The notes below the pieces were generated by a model, which ran no database searches, was not told the DNA's origin, and saw only the letters and a list, made by a program, of their open reading frames with translations. DNA of 64,000 nucleotides from Bacteroidaceae bacterium (GTDB lineage Bacteria > Bacteroidota > Bacteroidia > Bacteroidales > Bacteroidaceae): contig JAFYNL010000003.1 in the NCBI GenBank assembly GCA_017548075.1, forward strand, positions 20,195-84,194, written 5' to 3'. The translations under genes and the position numbers were made by a program. How positions within the stretch are numbered: the stretch's first letter is position 1; the number at the start of each line of letters is the position of its first letter. Below, in pieces: positions 17,606-25,412 of the stretch.

Positions 17606-18364
17606 TTATTTTTTCAGCCAGGCAAGACGTTCTCTTTCTGGCATTAGCTCTATGGCATAACGAAGCATAGTGCGAGGCATCTCGTCGACATGCTGATTGA
17701 GGAAGTCACGAAGCAAATCCATGCTGATACGCTTGCCCATTTCTCGAAGCATCCAGCCTACAGCCTTATGCATCAAGTCGTGTTTGTGCTGAAGATGCTT
17801 CTCTGCATAACGAAGACACCAAGAAGGATCACCTTGTTGAGAAGTTTTCCAAGTGCAAACCATGCTCATTCTCTGCTTCCAAAGGCAAGGGCTTGAAGCA
17901 AGTTCGTCGAGCACTTTCATCTTATAATCTCTATCGCCCAGATTGCTAGGCAAGAGCAACCAATGCCCTATGATTTTGTGCACAGATAAATCAACAAGGT
18001 CCCAATTATTGGCTTGCTCAGCAAACTGGAGGTAGAGATTTACTATTTCATCTCGTTTACTGATGGCTTCAGGATTGTGCTCAAGGCGCTTTGTGGAAAG
18101 CTTTTCAAAGCGAGCAACTAGAATGAGAAAGCCACAAAGCCTGACTTCATGCCAGCGAGAAAGGAGAAGTTCAGGCACTTCGCTTAGAGGAAAGTCTTGA
18201 GCCACAGCCCGAACCACTTCTCTTGTCTGCGGCACTTTAAGTCCAAGGAACTCGTCTCCCTCGCCATATTCTCCTGGCCCAGTCTTAAAGAAACGCATCA
18301 AGTTGAGTCGCTGCTCTTCATTCTGCTGCGACTCCATGAATGCAATGACTTCCTTAGCTGTCAT
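17606..18364 (-). CDS. DNA alkylation repair protein (AlkD-like, COG4912)
   Basis: HEAT-like-repeat DNA glycosylase family that removes alkylated bases. It has 252 residues, all helical. FFKTGPGEYGEGDEFLGLKVPQTREVVR at residues 25-52 is the family's N-terminal signature, and KAVGWMLREMGKR near residue 198 is the C-terminal helix pair with the conserved tryptophan and arginines. It is the last gene of a leftward cluster: ECF sigma factor, superoxide dismutase (18 bp upstream), this gene. I infer a stress-response role from that context. Confidence 0.88.
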   Translation of the reverse strand: MTAKEVIAFMESQQNEEQRLNLMRFFKTGPGEYGEGDEFLGLKVPQTREVVRAVAQDFPLSEVPELLLSRWHEVRLCGFLILVARFEKLSTKRLEHNPEAISKRDEIVNLYLQFAEQANNWDLVDLSVHKIIGHWLLLPSNLGDRDYKMKVLDELASSPCLWKQRMSMVCTWKTSQQGDPSWCLRYAEKHLQHKHDLMHKAVGWMLREMGKRISMDLLRDFLNQHVDEMPRTMLRYAIELMPERERLAWLKK

Positions 18365-18382
18365 CTATGTTAGAGAGGATGT

Positions 18383-18970
18383 CTACGAGGTAAAGCGTTG
18401 CTCTATGACTGACCAGTCAACAATCTGCCAAAGGGCTGCTAGATGGTCAGGACGACGATTCTGGTAGTCGAGGTAATAAGCATGCTCCCAGACATCGAAG
18501 GTAAGGAGAGGATTGAAACCTTTCTGAATGGGATTGGCAGCATTAGGCTCTTGAGTGATAAGGAGATTGCCCTCTTCATCGGCCGAAAGCCAAACCCAAC
18601 CAGAGCCAAAGAGTGTGGCTCCCTTCTTCTGAAACTCGTCCTTGAAAGCATCAAACGAGCCAAACTGCTTGTCGATGGCTTCTGCAAGCTTTCCTATTGG
18701 CTTGTTGTCGGCCTTCGGAGCTGCAAACTGAGCGAAGTAAAGATTGTGGTTCAGGATCTGTCCTGCATTGTTGAGAATACCTCCATCGGCTTGTTTAACA
18801 ATGGTTTCAAGAGGCACATCTTCCCACTTTGTTCCAGGCAGGAGATTGTTGAGGTTGTTCACATAGCCAGCAAGATGCTTTCCATGATGGAAACCAATAG
18901 TCTCGCGGCTGATAACTGGCTCGAGAGCCTCCGATGCATAAGGCAAAGGCATCAATTCAAAAGGTTTCAT
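18383..18970 (-). CDS. sodB: Superoxide dismutase (Fe/Mn type)
   Basis: Dismutates superoxide in the cytoplasm. Metal ligands are His28 (FHHGKH), His75 (LNHNLYF), Asp159 and His163 (DVWEHAYYLDYQNRR). It has 195 residues. The NAGQILNHNLYF variant, with leucine before the metal histidine, is the Bacteroides form. Which metal is used cannot be told for certain, since Bacteroides enzymes can work with either iron or manganese. The start follows the sigma-factor stop by 27 bp, and no separate promoter is obvious. Confidence 0.95.
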   Translation of the reverse strand: MKPFELMPLPYASEALEPVISRETIGFHHGKHLAGYVNNLNNLLPGTKWEDVPLETIVKQADGGILNNAGQILNHNLYFAQFAAPKADNKPIGKLAEAIDKQFGSFDAFKDEFQKKGATLFGSGWVWLSADEEGNLLITQEPNAANPIQKGFNPLLTFDVWEHAYYLDYQNRRPDHLAALWQIVDWSVIEQRFTS

Positions 18971-18997
18971 AGTGGGTGGATTCTTAATTTTGAGGGT

Positions 18998-19588
18998 TTA
19001 TCCAACAAGGCTGATACGCTTCTCCTGTATGAGTTTGCGCAGGTTGATGAGTGCATAACGCATACGACCAAGAGAGGTGTTGATGCTGACTCCAGTCATC
19101 TCTGCAATCTCTTTGAAAGAGAGGTCATCATAGAAACGCATCATAATAACTTCTTTCTGAGGCGCAGGAAGGTAGTCGAGCAACTGACGAATAGAGGCTC
19201 GAGTCTGGCTGTCAATCATCTCATCTTCGCGAGTCGCTTCGCTAAGGCTCAGGCTATTGAGAGCTTTGGGCTTCACTTGGTCTTCGCGAACAGTCATCGT
19301 GCTCTCTGTCTTACGGCTCTTATCGAGAATAAGGTTATGAGCAATACGAGTGAGCCAAGCACTAAACTTGCCAGTTGTCTGGTACTTGTGACTTCTGATA
19401 GCTATAATGGCACGCTGGAATGTGTCCTGGAAGAAATCGTTGGCTACATCTTCATCTTTCACTAGGAAAAGAATGTAGGAATAGATGTACGCTTGATGGC
19501 GTTCAAGCAAAACATCAAATGCACCGTCGTTGCCTTCTTCATACAATACAACCAACTCATGGTCGGTCATTGCAGATAATTGATTCAT
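18998..19588 (-). CDS. ECF-type RNA polymerase sigma factor
   Basis: 196-residue sigma factor with region 2 (AFDVLLERHQAYIYSYILFLVKDEDVANDFFQDTFQRAIIAI) and region 4 (LPAPQKEVIMMRFYDDLSFKEIAEMTGVSINTSLGRMRYALINLRK), the latter a clear helix-turn-helix. No anti-sigma gene is adjacent; downstream are SOD and an AlkD-like repair gene, so it may belong to an oxidative or alkylation stress circuit. It has its own promoter element at 19631-19638, so it need not be autoregulated. Confidence 0.92.
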   Translation of the reverse strand: MNQLSAMTDHELVVLYEEGNDGAFDVLLERHQAYIYSYILFLVKDEDVANDFFQDTFQRAIIAIRSHKYQTTGKFSAWLTRIAHNLILDKSRKTESTMTVREDQVKPKALNSLSLSEATREDEMIDSQTRASIRQLLDYLPAPQKEVIMMRFYDDLSFKEIAEMTGVSINTSLGRMRYALINLRKLIQEKRISLVG

Positions 19589-19630
19589 TACGTCTCAAAA
19601 AATGGTTTTGGAGTAATGTTTGTCGATAGG

Positions 19631-19638
19631 CAAAGATA
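19631..19638 (-). promoter_or_regulatory. Promoter -7 element for the sigma-SOD-AlkD cluster
   Basis: TATCTTTG followed by C on the minus strand, 43 bp before the sigma-factor ATG. Confidence 0.6.
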
Positions 19639-19774
19639 GTTTTAGTTAAAAAAATGATGTTTTGACGATGCAAAGTAATGGCTTTTTCTTCATATCTGCA
19701 AACTTTTTTGTCATTTTTTTACGTTTTGTGCAACGAAAAAGTACGATAAGTAGGGCATTTTGCACAAAAACATG

Positions 19775-19782
19775 TAACTTTG
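19775..19782 (+). promoter_or_regulatory. Promoter -7 element for mazG
   Basis: TAACTTTG, matching TAnnTTTG, 25 bp before the mazG ATG. Confidence 0.6.
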
Positions 19783-19806
19783 TGCAGTTTTTATTAACAA
19801 ATAATA

Positions 19807-20592
19807 ATGAATACAAGAGAAGAGAAGTTGCAGGCATTCGGACGCTTATTGGATGTGATGGACAACCTGAGAGAGAAGTGTCCTTGGGACCATAAACAGA
19901 CCAACGAAAGCTTGCGACCCAATACAATCGAAGAGACATTTGAGCTTTGTGATGCACTCCTGAAAGATGATGTGCCCAATATAGAAAAGGAACTTGGAGA
20001 CGTTCTGCTTCATATTGTTTTCTATGCTAAGATTGCAAGCGAGAAGGGACAATTCGACATAGCCGACGTTTGCAACAAACTTTGCGACAAACTCATCTTC
20101 CGTCATCCTCATGTTTATGGAGATGCAGTTGCAAAGACTGCTGGAGATGTGGTGATGGCTTGGGAGCAAATCAAGCAGAAAGAAAAGGACGGCAATAAGA
20201 CTGTGCTTGGGGGTGTTCCCAATTCGTTGCCTTCACTCATTAAGGCTTATCGCATTCAAGACAAAGCTAGGGCTGTTGGCTTCGACTGGGAGAAGAAGGA
20301 AGATGTCTGGGATAAAGTCAAGGAAGAACTTGGTGAATTGCAGGCTGAACTTGCAAAAGATGACAATCAGGACAAGCAAACTGCCGAATATGGAGACTTT
20401 CTATTCAGCCTCATTAATGCTGCAAGACTTTACCATATTAACCCCGACAATGCCCTTGAACACACGAACCAGAAGTTCATTCGTCGGTTCAACTATGTAG
20501 AGAAGAAGGCAAAGGAGCAAGGATTGGAGCTTAAGGAAATGACGCTAGCTCAGATGGATGCTCTTTGGAACGAAGCGAAGCAATCGGAATAA
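19807..20592 (+). CDS. mazG: Nucleoside triphosphate pyrophosphohydrolase MazG
   Basis: Hydrolyses NTPs and dNTPs to monophosphates and pyrophosphate, a nucleotide-pool cleaning enzyme. It has 261 residues with two MazG repeats. The first has LREKCPWDHKQTNESL and the EExxE-type metal motif EETFELCDAL, followed by EKELGDVLLHIVFYAKIASE (residues about 35-80). The second lies at about 165-215 (KEELGELQAEL, EYGDFLFSLINAARLYHINP). A hairpin ends the transcript just after the stop. Confidence 0.95.
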   Translation: MNTREEKLQAFGRLLDVMDNLREKCPWDHKQTNESLRPNTIEETFELCDALLKDDVPNIEKELGDVLLHIVFYAKIASEKGQFDIADVCNKLCDKLIFRHPHVYGDAVAKTAGDVVMAWEQIKQKEKDGNKTVLGGVPNSLPSLIKAYRIQDKARAVGFDWEKKEDVWDKVKEELGELQAELAKDDNQDKQTAEYGDFLFSLINAARLYHINPDNALEHTNQKFIRRFNYVEKKAKEQGLELKEMTLAQMDALWNEAKQSE

Positions 20593-20597
20593 AAAAA

Positions 20598-20634
20598 GAA
20601 GAGCAGAACATGCATCCCTGCAAACCTGCTCTTC
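20598..20634 (+). terminator. Bidirectional hairpin terminator after mazG
   Basis: GAAGAGCAG (20598-20606) pairs perfectly with CTGCTCTTC (20626-20634), with an A-run before it and T-rich sequence after. It lies between the convergent mazG and the Spy-like gene. Confidence 0.65.
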
Positions 20635-20664
20635 GCCGAAACTTCTTTTTACCTTAAAGCCTAA

Positions 20665-21135
20665 TTAATTCTGTTTCGGTCGAGGACCTCCTCTATGAGG
20701 CCTGTTTTCTCCGCCGAAGTCTTCCAGCATCTTTCTGTGGAACTGGTCTTCGGCACACATTGCTTTGTATACTTTCTGAGGCGGAACAACCTGGCAAAGT
20801 TTCTTATAGTAAGTCACTTCGAGCTTTGCCATCTCTACGCCTAAGTCCTTAATTTTCTGGATGATGATGGAGTAGTCCTTGTCTGCACCAGCTTGAGGAG
20901 CGTTCTTCTTGAGCATGAAGATCTGGCGTTGCAAACCTCTTTGCTTGCCCTTCATCTCGAAATAAATAGGGTAGAAGGCCTGTGCTTCTGAAGAATTGAA
21001 GCCTGCTTCTGCAGTCACATAGCTCTCGAGCTTTGACTTAAACTCCTGAGGATTGAACTTACCTCTCTGCTGTTGTTGTGCCATCAGAGCAATACCGAAC
21101 AGCAGGAAACTGAATGATAAAATAAACTTCTTCAT
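20665..21135 (-). CDS. Spy/CpxP-like periplasmic protein
   Basis: 156-residue exported protein. Residues 1-19 are a signal peptide (KKFILSFSFLLFGIALMAQ). The mature part is an all-helical, basic and glutamine-rich protein with a Spy/CpxP-like pattern (FNSSEAQAFYPIYFEMKGKQRGLQRQIFML; the VVPPQKVYKAMCAEDQFHRKML segment corresponds to the LTxxQ region). The C-terminal tail is rich in Gly, Arg and Pro. It lies 3 bp after a putative anti-sigma gene and is the end of the sigma operon, so it probably senses or protects against envelope stress. Similarity is at fold and pattern level only. Confidence 0.75.
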   Translation of the reverse strand: MKKFILSFSFLLFGIALMAQQQQRGKFNPQEFKSKLESYVTAEAGFNSSEAQAFYPIYFEMKGKQRGLQRQIFMLKKNAPQAGADKDYSIIIQKIKDLGVEMAKLEVTYYKKLCQVVPPQKVYKAMCAEDQFHRKMLEDFGGENRPHRGGPRPKQN

Positions 21136-21138
21136 ATC

Positions 21139-21474
21139 TTATTCTGCTTCGGTTAAGTATGATGCAATACTCATATTGTCTATCATCGAGTAATCCAATG
21201 CATCTTCTATGTACTGAATATCCTCGGCTTCAGCAACTTGCACATTATGGCGGCTTTCGAGCATCCAGCCTCCAGCAGCCACACAACCCACCAGAACAGC
21301 CGCAGCAGCCCATCGCCAAACCAGATTGCGATGCTTTCTTCTGGGCACACGACTCATCACTCTGTCCGTCAGTCCCTCGAAGTAGCCTTCAGGAACCTTG
21401 AACGGAGTCTCTTGGCCAAAGCGCTCGAAAAGCTTTGCTTCCAACTCTTCTGTGTTATAGTTTGTTGTCTTCAT
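21139..21474 (-). CDS. Small single-span membrane protein, probable anti-sigma factor
   Basis: 111 residues. An N-terminal cytoplasmic part (ELEAKLFERFGQETPFKVPEGYFEGLTDRVMSRV) has the PEGYFE motif seen in small Bacteroidetes proteins encoded next to ECF sigma genes. One membrane helix follows (about residues 52-70, WRWAAAAVLVGCVAAGGWML), then an acidic periplasmic tail. It lies directly after an ECF sigma gene and before the Spy-like gene. The anti-sigma role is inferred from position and topology; no zinc-binding anti-sigma motif (HxxxCxxC) is present. Confidence 0.65.
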   Translation of the reverse strand: MKTTNYNTEELEAKLFERFGQETPFKVPEGYFEGLTDRVMSRVPRRKHRNLVWRWAAAAVLVGCVAAGGWMLESRHNVQVAEAEDIQYIEDALDYSMIDNMSIASYLTEAE

Positions 21475-21507
21475 TCTACCTGTTTGATATATAATAATGT
21501 AAAAGGT

Positions 21508-22047
21508 TTAATCTAAATTCTCAAAAAATGCAGAAATTTTTTTTACGGCATGATGATAGGAAGCTTTCAAGGCTCCGATACTTGTGCCGAGAAGGTCGCT
21601 CATATCTTCGTATTTCATCTCGTTGAAGTACTTCAGATTGAAGACGAGCTTCTGTTTGTCGGGCAAAGTGCTGATGGCTTCCTGAAACTGCTTCTGCACC
21701 TCGTCTCCGTCGAAGTAGCTGTCGGAGGCCAGCATATCGGCAAAGTTCATGTCTCCCTGCTCGAGACTGAGGACTTGCTTCTTTTTAGACAGATGATTGA
21801 GCGACTCGTTGATGGCAATTCGGAAGAGCCAAGTTTGCAGGCGAGACTCTCCACGAAAACTGTCGATTGCACTCCAAGCCTTGATGAAAGTGTTCTGAAG
21901 GACATCGTCAGCATCGTCGTGAACGATTACCATTCTGCGGATCTGCCAATAGAGAGGCTCCTGATATTCGCGAACCAAACGCGTAAAAGCCGCTTCTTTG
22001 GTAGAAGGGTCAGTCAATTGCTTATAGAGTGCTTTCTCGTCTATCAT
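21508..22047 (-). CDS. ECF-type RNA polymerase sigma factor
   Basis: 179-residue extracytoplasmic-function sigma factor. Region 2 is LVREYQEPLYWQIRRMVIVHDDADDVLQNTFIKAWSAIDSFRGESRLQTWLFRIAINESLNHLSKKK, and region 4 is STLPDKQKLVFNLKYFNEMKYEDMSDLLGTSIGALKASYHHAVKKI, with the helix-turn-helix. It heads a three-gene operon with a putative membrane anti-sigma factor and a Spy-like protein, the classic layout of an envelope-stress regulon in this phylum. A clear TAnnTTTG element is not visible upstream, consistent with a promoter recognised by the sigma factor itself. Confidence 0.92.
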   Translation of the reverse strand: MIDEKALYKQLTDPSTKEAAFTRLVREYQEPLYWQIRRMVIVHDDADDVLQNTFIKAWSAIDSFRGESRLQTWLFRIAINESLNHLSKKKQVLSLEQGDMNFADMLASDSYFDGDEVQKQFQEAISTLPDKQKLVFNLKYFNEMKYEDMSDLLGTSIGALKASYHHAVKKISAFFENLD

Positions 22048-22102
22048 GACACTAAGTTAGACAAGCACGACAAAATAAGGTTTAAAGGGGAGTAAACTGA
22101 GT

Positions 22103-22405
22103 TTACTGTACTGAAACTTTGCGGACAACCTTGCCGACCTTAATCAGGTAGCAACCTTTCGGAAGGTTCAGGGCAAAACTCTTGTCGTTACTATCGATGC
22201 GGATGGTAGCGACCTTAGTTCCAGTCAAGTTGAAGATTTCCATCACTTCGCCTTGAGCACCAACAATGTGAACGTTGCCATCCTTAATGCTGAGTTGGAT
22301 ACCAGAAACACTAACCTCGATGCCGTCAGCCATAGGTTCTGCCAGCATGGAGATTGGAGCGAAAGCCATCGCCAAAGTGAGTGTTATGATAAAAATCTTC
22401 TTCAT
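22103..22405 (-). CDS. Small exported protein consisting almost only of a T9SS-type C-terminal sorting domain
   Basis: 100 residues from the ATG at 22403-22405. A TTG further up lies inside the promoter element and is not used. Residues 1-22 are a signal peptide (KKIFIITLTLAMAFAPISMLAEP). The rest (about residues 32-100) has the pattern of type IX secretion sorting domains: VHIVGAQGEVMEIFNLTGTKV, then LNLPKGCYLIKVGKVVRKVSVQ at the extreme C-terminus. Normally such a domain trails a large cargo; here there is no cargo. It could be a decayed cargo gene, a small surface protein, or a competitor or chaperone-like partner of the pathway. The sorting-domain call is from pattern only. Confidence 0.7.
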   Translation of the reverse strand: MKKIFIITLTLAMAFAPISMLAEPMADGIEVSVSGIQLSIKDGNVHIVGAQGEVMEIFNLTGTKVATIRIDSNDKSFALNLPKGCYLIKVGKVVRKVSVQ

Positions 22406-22423
22406 TCTGTATAGAATTCGATG

Positions 22424-22431
22424 CAAAGATA
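22424..22431 (-). promoter_or_regulatory. Promoter -7 element for the sorting-domain gene
   Basis: TATCTTTG followed by C on the minus strand, 19 bp before the ATG at 22405. This rules out the in-frame TTG at 22424-22426 as a start. Confidence 0.65.
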
Positions 22432-22570
22432 GGTTTTTTCAGTTATTCCTGCAAGCATTTCATGTAAAAAAGTGTTGTTTTTCACAAGAAAAGTTCAAAA
22501 ACATGCTCAAGAACATACTTTCGCATACAATAAAGCGCGTTTCGACCTAAAACTTTGTCTTTTCTGATGA

Positions 22571-22680
22571 CCCTCAGTTAAAATCAAAACTTAACACGTT
22601 AACTTCGCCAACTTAACACGTTAAAATCGCAAACTTAACACGTTAACTTTGCCATCGTAACTGGGGTTGTTTGGGAACGA
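22571..22680. repeat. 22-bp tandem repeat array D
   Basis: The most regular array. Units have cores at 593, 615, 637 and 659 of this kilobase, exactly 22 bp apart. The first three share ACTTAACACGTTAA, and the fourth is the terminal variant TCGTAACTGGGG. An inverted cap, CCCTCAGTTA, starts at 22571. It lies upstream of the sorting-domain gene and downstream of the FAS1 gene. Confidence 0.92.
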
Positions 22681-22718
22681 ACCTGGAGGTCTGCTCTCCC
22701 AAAACACTCAATCCCGCT

Positions 22719-24824
22719 CTACCAAATGTCTTCCGGCTTCTCAGGATTGTCGTAGATTTCCTTCGGACAATACTCGATGTGGTCCATATAGAACTCAGCC
22801 GTCTCAGTATCGAGGACAGACTTCATCTTCAGGTAATAGGTTTTGTCTGGGTCGAGAGTTTGTCTGGTTACGATTCTTCGAACGATATTCCGATTGACGT
22901 TTGCTCTCGCAGTAGTTCCTGGATTCTTGAGAATGAGGATGCTTTCCTCGCCCTTCATGAATCCGCAGTTGCGCATCTGTTTGTCGGCTTCTGCATCCGC
23001 ATCATCATCGGTTCCAGTATCTTCAATCCAGCCAGTAATCGGATCGACTCCTCCAAGTGTAAGATTGACTGGAATTCCTGCTGCGGGCATGGCGTCGAGA
23101 CGGTCTCCGAAGTAGAACTGAGCGATTCCTCTGTCGCTATTTGTCAGGATTCGATAGCGGACTTCATAGGTTCCTCGCTTTGGAACAGGCGGGAGAGTGA
23201 AAACGAGTTCCCACCTTCCAACACACTTCACTTCGTCCCCACAAAGGCTACCAAACTTGTAGTTGTAGGCATTATAATACACAAAGGTAGAGCCCTCGTT
23301 GATGCTGAGGTTGCCGATGTACTTGTATTCCGCATCATCAGGGAAGTGAACCCATTGATGTCTGGCATCAGTAAGGGGAACTCTTCGAATGTCGTTGTTC
23401 ATCACTTCGGGGAAGAAACTCATACAATCCATTCGGATTCGGGTTCGAGCCAAATTGTTGCGAGTCTCCTCGTTATAGGCAATGGGAGCATCTATCTCGT
23501 AGATATAGCCGTTCAGAGCCGTTCTCTTGTCCAGGTCTTCTACTTCTCTCATCACTCGAGCCCCAACCTTACTTGGGTCGCAACCTATTTCGTGGCCACT
23601 TCCATGACGAGCATTATCGATTACAGGAAAACGGTTGAGGTAGACACCATTCGACTCCAGACTCTCATAGATCTTGAGCAATCTTCGCTTTCCCATCGTG
23701 ACATAATACTCCATTACGGGAATCGAAAGTTTGCCAGGAGAACCCACATAATCGTAACCCTTCTCGTTGTAGTGGAAGACGAGCCTGTCTGGAGCCAGTT
23801 TGAAGGGCAGAACATGATAGGTGGTCCATTGGTTGAGCATATTATCGAGGCTCTTGAAGTCCGTATTTGCCTCTGCCTCAGGATAATAGTCATGAGCATC
23901 AACCCAAGATTGAACATCTTCTGGAGTAATATCCTCGGCAGGTTTCCCAATCTCTTCTTGCCAGAAGTCGTCCTTTTCAGCAAAGATTGTGAAGCCATAT
24001 TTCCTGTGTTCAGGGGCATAGGAATAGCCGCCATCCATTGTCTTGAGGCCGTTTGCAGGCGTTTTCTCAGTAATCATATTCGTCTGATAAAGCGTCTCGT
24101 AAACCTCGTCTCTTATCTTCGAAAGTGTGTCCATCAACCCGCAAGCCTGAATGATTCGAGCCATTACGACGAAGCCGCTTTCATAGCCATCGAGTTGCTC
24201 TTGCAAGATGGTTTTCAGTGTGACTTCTCTTGGAGCAATCACTTTCTCCATTTGATGGATGACGCCATTGATGGTGAGAATGTCGCGATTGATAGAGTTG
24301 ATGGGGTAGATGCGATTGATGTAGATGCTATCTGGGTTTTTCGGACGATAAACACTCAGTTTGATGTCGTTCATGTTGGCTCGTCCGAACTCGTCATTAT
24401 TGTTTTGAGGGAAGTTCATGGTCTGATAGAATTCCTCGTCTCCGCCATCAATAATACTGTTATAGACGACAACTTTCATGATACTGTCCCGTATCTTATC
24501 GCTTTCGAAACTCTCCCAACTTGGCTCTTCAATGAAGCCAGCATCCACTTGATCCTGCAAATATTGGGCAATCGCATCGTTTGTTGGAGCAAAACAAGTA
24601 TAATTGCCACGAGCACTTAGAAGTTGGTAGACAGTACTCTTACTGCGTGGACTAATGGGAATGAGTTGCAGAAGTTTTACATATTCGCTGTAGTCGTCGT
24701 GTTTCTGCAGGTAGCCGAGTATTGTCTCTTCCCTGAAAACATAGCGGGCAGAAGTGTCGATGTCCTCCTTGCAAGCACAGAGAAGCAATATAAAAGATGT
24801 AAGAAGTAAGACGAACTTTTTCAC
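22719..24824 (-). CDS. FAS1 (fasciclin)-domain lipoprotein
   Basis: 701-residue lipoprotein. The lipoprotein signal is KKFVLLLTSFILLLCAC, with the lipidated cysteine near residue 17. I chose the GTG at 24822-24824 because it starts directly at this signal; a TTG 54 bp upstream lies in promoter-like sequence (TTACTTTGC). Two fasciclin-like units are visible: one around residues 50-170 (VYQLLSARGNYTCFAPTNDAIAQYL) and one around 245-420 (FTIFAEKDDFWQ ... LNQWTTYHVLP). A C-terminal beta-rich part follows (TYEVRYRILTNSDRGIAQFYFGDRLD) and may bind a ligand. Such proteins are usually surface or periplasmic partners of SusC/SusD systems, which are absent nearby. Confidence 0.82.
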   Translation of the reverse strand: MKKFVLLLTSFILLLCACKEDIDTSARYVFREETILGYLQKHDDYSEYVKLLQLIPISPRSKSTVYQLLSARGNYTCFAPTNDAIAQYLQDQVDAGFIEEPSWESFESDKIRDSIMKVVVYNSIIDGGDEEFYQTMNFPQNNNDEFGRANMNDIKLSVYRPKNPDSIYINRIYPINSINRDILTINGVIHQMEKVIAPREVTLKTILQEQLDGYESGFVVMARIIQACGLMDTLSKIRDEVYETLYQTNMITEKTPANGLKTMDGGYSYAPEHRKYGFTIFAEKDDFWQEEIGKPAEDITPEDVQSWVDAHDYYPEAEANTDFKSLDNMLNQWTTYHVLPFKLAPDRLVFHYNEKGYDYVGSPGKLSIPVMEYYVTMGKRRLLKIYESLESNGVYLNRFPVIDNARHGSGHEIGCDPSKVGARVMREVEDLDKRTALNGYIYEIDAPIAYNEETRNNLARTRIRMDCMSFFPEVMNNDIRRVPLTDARHQWVHFPDDAEYKYIGNLSINEGSTFVYYNAYNYKFGSLCGDEVKCVGRWELVFTLPPVPKRGTYEVRYRILTNSDRGIAQFYFGDRLDAMPAAGIPVNLTLGGVDPITGWIEDTGTDDDADAEADKQMRNCGFMKGEESILILKNPGTTARANVNRNIVRRIVTRQTLDPDKTYYLKMKSVLDTETAEFYMDHIEYCPKEIYDNPEKPEDIW

Positions 24825-24920
24825 TTTGTTTGACGCAAAAGTATGATTATTTTGCTGCAAAGTAACAAAAAAGTACAATACGAAGCAAGTTTTTCGGCAA
24901 AAAAAGTGCAGAAAAGGTTG

Positions 24921-25412
24921 TTATCTTGGTATTTCTATAACCTCAAGGTCGCTAAAGTTGCCGTTCTCTATGTTGAAGCGAACAAGGGTGCGAACTTGGT
25001 GCCAACCTTGCAGTCCTGCTGCTCCAGGATTGATGTGAAGCAGCTTCAATCGCTCATCATATTGGACTTTCAGGATGTGACTGTGTCCTGAAATGAAGAG
25101 TTTAGGCGGGTTTGCGAAGATTTGCTGGCGGATTCTGGGGTCATAATTGCCTGGATAGCCCCCTATATGAGTCATGAGAATATCGGCTCCTTCGCATGTC
25201 CAACGCAGCTTTTCTGTGTAGAGCCTTCGCAAATCACCTCCGTCGCAATTGCCAAAGACTGCTCTTAAAGGTCGAAACTCTTGCAGTTTCATCGCCAATT
25301 CAAGCGAGCCAATATCGCCTGCATGCCATATTTCATCGCATGGCTCGAAGTACTCCAAGTAGCGATTGTCCCAATAAGCATGGGTGTCACTCAGTAGCCC
25401 AATTCGCTTCAT
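24921..25412 (-). CDS. YfcE/MJ0936-type metallophosphoesterase
   Basis: 163-residue phosphodiesterase of the calcineurin-like superfamily. The metal motifs are all present: LLSDTHAYWDN (Asp, His), WHAGDIGS (Asp), FGNCDGGD (Asn), LMTHIGG (His) and ISGHSHILK (GH.H). Related enzymes hydrolyse phosphodiesters such as bis-pNPP; the natural substrate is unknown. The start overlaps the end of the MATE gene by 26 bp, so the two are translated together. Confidence 0.92.
   Translation of the reverse strand: MKRIGLLSDTHAYWDNRYLEYFEPCDEIWHAGDIGSLELAMKLQEFRPLRAVFGNCDGGDLRRLYTEKLRWTCEGADILMTHIGGYPGNYDPRIRQQIFANPPKLFISGHSHILKVQYDERLKLLHINPGAAGLQGWHQVRTLVRFNIENGNFSDLEVIEIPR

Noticed and set aside
22571-22680. 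CRISPR array
   Set aside because: Units are contiguous with a 22-bp period and no variable spacers, and there are no cas genes in the window.
22671-24620. A 649-codon open frame on the plus strand, opposite the FAS1 lipoprotein gene
   Set aside because: It has no domain, signal or start context, and is the antisense of a protein with a clear lipoprotein signal and FAS1 motifs. Codon bias alone keeps the antisense frame open.
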